Part shown: positions 8,701-10,949 of the stretch, piece by piece | Layout of the letters: each line of letters starts with the position of its first letter | How positions within the stretch are numbered: the stretch's first letter is position 1 | Source: Asterionellopsis glacialis | Taxonomy: Eukaryota > Bacillariophyta > Plagiogrammaphyceae > Rhaphoneidales > Asterionellopsidaceae | NCBI GenBank assembly: GCA_014885115.2 | Contig: WKLE02001831.1 | Location: 6,941-17,889 of the forward strand | Reading direction: 5' to 3' | Length of the DNA: 10,949 bases | Notes under the pieces: model-generated | Told to the model about the DNA's origin: nothing | Seen by the model: only the letters and a program-made list of their open reading frames with translations | Databases searched by the model: none | Translations under genes and position numbers: made by a program

Positions 8701-10338
8701 AGAATGGAAGACCGATGGTTCACATGGTTAGCCATAAGCCAAGCAACACCTTCCGCCTGATAATCACGAAGTTGACCACCGTTTGGAAAAGTGATTTCCG
8801 CCAGCGATTTTTGGTACTCCTTTACTTTGGGTTCACGCACCTCCTCTGCAATATTTATCTTGTCACCAAATATTTTATAGAGGCGCCGCTCTTCCAAATC
8901 TCCAGCGGTATCATTTTTCCTCACTTCCGACTTGAGTGGTTTTTTCGACCTTTCAAAAAATGCGTCAACGTACTCTTGATACTCCACCTCGTTCAAAATT
9001 AGATCACGCTCAAATTCGTACGTTGCATCCGAATATGGTGTGTTCGACCACTTAATCAAGAACTGACGTCCAGTTCCCGACTCAAACTTGGGATCTGACT
9101 TATCCATAACGATACCGTAATTTTTTGAATTTTTGGGGACATTATCAGGAAGATGCACCTCGAGGATACGCTCTATCTGGACATACGCAGGGTCAAAGTA
9201 GTCTCCGTCGCAACGTTCATCAGCAGTGAACAGAAGGCCATTTACACTTTTCCGAAAGAATGTGGTCATGTAGGTTTTAGCACCGTCCACCTGATCAATA
9301 AGGTCGTCCTCAGTTTCCCACGAACAGTGTAAAAATGAAAGATCAGACCATTTGACGAGGAAGCGTTCTTCAAACAAATCATCTTCCTCGCCGTCTGGAT
9401 CGTCCTGAAACCATCTAGAACCGTAATCAATTTCGGATGTATTTATGCCTTTACATAGTTCCTTCCACTTCTTTCGGGGTTCTGACCTCGTTGCAAGAAT
9501 TCGCTGAATTTTAATTTCGTCTTCCTCTTCTTCCTCAGACGAATACTCATCATTGGAGTCTTCTGATTCGGACTCAGAAGATACCGGGACTTCGGTTTTC
9601 ATTCGACGACGCTGCGTAGAGTGGCGCACTGCTGGAGATTTTGGAGCCGTGTTTTTCTTTGTGTTCCTTCCGCGCTTTTGAGGTGAGGGTGTCACAGGAG
9701 TTTCCTTAATATCATCGTCGCTGTCATCTTCATCTTCGCCGTTATCACTAGCACTGGAACTATCATCGGATGAATTCTTCCCACCCTTGATTCGCATTGA
9801 TTCCCCCTTAAACAAATCTCTAATTGATTCACCGTTTGGTTCTCTCATGCTCGATTTAAACTTAGTAGTACGGGATGACCTTCTTTGTGATGGTTCTACT
9901 TCTTCTTTCTGTTTCCTGTTATTGTTGCCACGCTTTTCGGTAGTTGAATTGGAACTGTTTCTTGAACGGCGTTTGGCGGGAGCTGTCAGCTTTTCATCGA
10001 CACCATCACTTACGCTCAATATCTCAACATCGTCGTCATCATCACTATCCGTGCGTGTGTCGTCGTTCGATGATTTTTCATTGTCATGGGTAAGAGCAGC
10101 GGCCACTCTCCGCGGGCGTGTCCGAGTACGTTTCGATTCTGACTGCTGTCCTTCCTCTTCGGCATCTGTTTTGCTAGAGGCGCGCTTCTACAATTTTTGG
10201 AAAAAATGAAGGAGAACAGAAAATGGTAAGCTCAGATTCTGGCTTCGCGATTAGGTAGGAGAGAGACACCAATTCGCCTCATATTACAGAATACAAGATG
10301 TCCTTATTTACCTTGTTGTCGATCGCACGGGTGGGCAT
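2714..10338 (-). CDS. CHD-type chromodomain helicase/ATP-dependent chromatin remodeler
   Basis: Six coding exons (minus strand): 10338-10312, 10187-7466, 7383-7145, 7061-6324, 6234-5728, 5632-2714; 7152 nt, ~2383 residues. All junctions are GT-AG and in phase. CHD remodelers use ATP hydrolysis to slide or space nucleosomes in the nucleus. Order: acidic/Ser-rich N-terminus (1-230), chromodomains (~234-326, ~344-426), SNF2 ATPase (~482-960) with DEMGLGKT (507-514), DEAH (645-648) and the motif VI core QARCHRIGQ (942-950), CHD post-helicase segment with DIDDPEFW (1087-1094) as in CHD6-9, SANT-like domain (~1192-1255), MBD-like segment (~1380-1425), KHGW block (1543-1560), basic NLS-like PPPRKKRK (from 1884), and a PIP box plus SIM at the C-terminus. 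It is nearest CHD1/CHD6-9 and much longer than CHD1. The start is the only ATG joining a short exon in frame. Exact subfamily is uncertain. Confidence 0.95.
2816..2893 (-). other. PIP box plus SUMO-interacting motif in the CHD C-terminus
   Basis: Residues 2325-2332 read QAAIQAYF, an exact match to the PCNA-binding consensus Q-x-x-[ILM]-x-x-aromatic-aromatic. Nine residues later VIVLSDSDE (2342-2350) matches a SUMO-interacting motif: four hydrophobic residues followed by Ser/Asp acid. A second SIM-like IDLV follows at 2356-2359. The spacing and position, within the last 60 residues, suit a flexible binding tail. Binding itself is inferred. Confidence 0.6.
5590..5820 (-). other. MBD/TAM-like segment of the CHD protein, split by an intron
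   Basis: Residues ~1380-1425 read [10 protein letters not shown]...([13 protein letters not shown])...[12 protein letters not shown]. The GW, the GxxAGxxxxYF turn and the YRSPxxVLxxV end follow the methyl-CpG-binding-domain pattern (GW, AGxxDVYY, RSxxEVxxYL). Intron 5633-5727 falls after residue 1411, inside the segment. Similarity is by eye; methyl-DNA binding is not shown. Confidence 0.4.
5633..5727 (-). other. CHD coding intron 5
   Basis: 95 bp, donor GTAAGC, acceptor TCTTTATAG, phase 0. Joins ...YEKRQ to [11 protein letters not shown]. Confidence 0.92.
6235..6323 (-). other. CHD coding intron 4
   Basis: 89 bp, donor GTGAGA, acceptor AAATTATAG, phase 0. Joins ...QYSIEE to IKRMCWSLI within the SANT-like domain. 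Confidence 0.92.
6280..6480 (-). other. SANT-like domain of the CHD protein
   Basis: Residues ~1192-1242 are encoded here and ~1243-1255 follow after intron 4. The order [39 protein letters not shown] follows the CHD post-ATPase SANT pattern, with regularly spaced aromatics. A Lys/Arg cluster ([11 protein letters not shown]) lies just before it. In CHD proteins this region contacts linker DNA. Confidence 0.7.
7062..7144 (-). other. CHD coding intron 3
   Basis: 83 bp, donor GTAAGA, acceptor TTGCTCTTTCAG, phase 0. Joins ...GDSGDGE to [12 protein letters not shown]. Confidence 0.93.
7384..7465 (-). other. CHD coding intron 2
   Basis: 82 bp, donor GTAAGT, acceptor TTTTATTATAG. It splits the Gly codon of helicase motif V; splicing restores [15 protein letters not shown]. 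Confidence 0.96.
7466..8750 (-). other. SNF2 ATPase motor of the CHD protein (main part)
   Basis: Covers [12 protein letters not shown] (from 482), Walker A DEMGLGKT (507-514), DEAH (645-648), [10 protein letters not shown] (673-682), ILIFSQF (849-855) and motif V up to the intron; motif VI follows in the next exon. All catalytic motifs are intact, so an active ATPase is expected. Confidence 0.95.
8937..9515 (-). other. tandem chromodomains of the CHD protein
   Basis: First copy around [16 protein letters not shown] (285-300), second around [16 protein letters not shown] (385-400). In CHD1 the first copy carries a WxxW pair used as a methyl-lysine cage. Here the second Trp position is Leu (WSDL), so histone-mark preference may differ. 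Confidence 0.85.
10188..10311 (-). other. CHD coding intron 1
   Basis: 124 bp, donor GTAAAT, acceptor CCAAAAATTGTAG, phase 0. It joins a 27-nt first coding exon (MPTRAIDNK) to [12 protein letters not shown]; the latter frame has no ATG of its own upstream. Confidence 0.8.
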
Positions 10339-10359
10339 TGCTTTGGTCCCACAACTAGA

Positions 10360-10626
10360 CTGTAAGAAAAAATGATATTGCTCTTCGTTCCACTTTGAAT
10401 AAATTGGCAATGCAGTTGCTGATTCGCAAAGCTGTATGTCCTTTTATCACCACTGCTCTTCCCTCCAATGCAAGGACACGAGTACGAGCTGATTTTCAAG
10501 GAAGGAGATAACGATCTGTCGATTTCGTTTCTTTCCAACGGATAGATACTGTATGGAATGGAAGTGGTGTCGCTGCCAAAATTAGTGCCAACCTTCTCGT
10601 TATGTTTCTGTAGCACGACGTCTTAC
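10360..10626 (-). other. candidate 5'-UTR intron of the CHD gene
   Basis: A strong acceptor (CATTTTTTCTTACAG, ending at 10360) lies 21 bases before the ATG, and a good donor (CCG|GTAAGA, at 10626) lies 267 bp upstream. Both are minus strand. If used, the start codon sits in a 48-nt exon. Confidence 0.4.
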
Positions 10627-10949
10627 CGGTTACAGGTACGTCTTTTGTAAGTAAACTTGGTACCGTAGCCGATGAAGACTTTTGTTCTGTGCTTTAGCCA
10701 GTCTTCTCCTCACAGCGATTTTTTTGTCGTGAAATGGGACAGCCATGCGTACTATACTAGACTGTGTAAGATTTCTACGAGGTGGAACCGCAAACTATGT
10801 TTGGCGCGGCCGAGCAGCGGAGGCAGTCCTATGCTACGGTAGGGACTACATACAACACATACTGTACCTGGTATATGTTTTAGAAACCTCGTGCTGTACT
10901 GAACATGAGCAATCATCATCTGTCAATCAGCGGCCAAACGGCCAGACTA
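10627..10949. promoter_or_regulatory. upstream region of the CHD gene
   Basis: No coding frame recognised. It contains GGTACCGTAG (10659-10668), the same 10-mer as in the VOC/Rid promoter, and TACCGTAGC (10661-10669) recurs inverted as GCTACGGTA at 10833-10841. Likely holds the transcription start of the CHD gene. No TATA box identified. Confidence 0.35.

Noticed and set aside
10308..10616. 102-codon minus-strand open frame over the CHD 5' leader
   Set aside because: It begins with GTG and has no ATG start, overlaps the CHD start codon in another frame, and coincides with the candidate 5'-UTR intron; no family recognised.
1..10949. tRNA, rRNA, CRISPR array or prokaryotic operon signals
   Set aside because: No cloverleaf, rRNA block or spaced repeat array was seen, and the spliced genes make the window eukaryotic.

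Overview
The window looks like nuclear DNA of a stramenopile, most likely a pennate diatom of the Phaeodactylum type. The evidence is short GT-AG introns of 62-145 bp, compact genes on both strands, a hydrophobic leader followed by a diatom-like plastid-import motif, and a chromatin remodeler of clearly eukaryotic type. The species assignment is an inference from style, not from a marker gene.

Layout. (1) 1-559, plus strand: the 3' end of an unrecognised multi-exon gene enters from the left edge. Three exons join in one consistent reading frame, but the middle exon carries an in-frame TGA. (2) 853-1404, minus strand: a single-domain VOC (glyoxalase/dioxygenase fold) protein with a signal or plastid-targeting leader. 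(3) 1405-1887: a divergent intergenic region rich in perfect palindromes and direct repeats. (4) 1888-2464, plus strand: a two-exon Rid/YjgF-family (enamine/imine deaminase) protein with a mitochondrial-type presequence. (5) 2465-2713: a short convergent intergenic gap. (6) 2714-10338, minus strand: one very large gene, coding in six exons for a ~2383-residue CHD-type chromatin remodeler. (7) 10339-10949: its 5' leader, with a plausible 5'-UTR intron, and upstream DNA.

The CHD protein dominates the window. In order it has an acidic/serine-rich N-terminus, tandem chromodomains, a complete SNF2 ATPase, a CHD post-helicase region, a SANT-like domain, an MBD/TAM-like segment, a KHGW block resembling the post-SANT part of CHD6-9, a ~700-residue tail that I cannot assign, and a C-terminus combining a canonical PCNA-binding PIP box with a SUMO-interacting motif. 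That last arrangement resembles the SUMO-PCNA-reading tail of yeast Srs2 and is the most interesting hypothesis here: a remodeler that could be recruited to SUMO-modified PCNA at replication forks. The VOC and Rid genes form a head-to-head pair of small, probably organelle-directed, metabolite-damage-type proteins that share the palindrome-rich promoter region.
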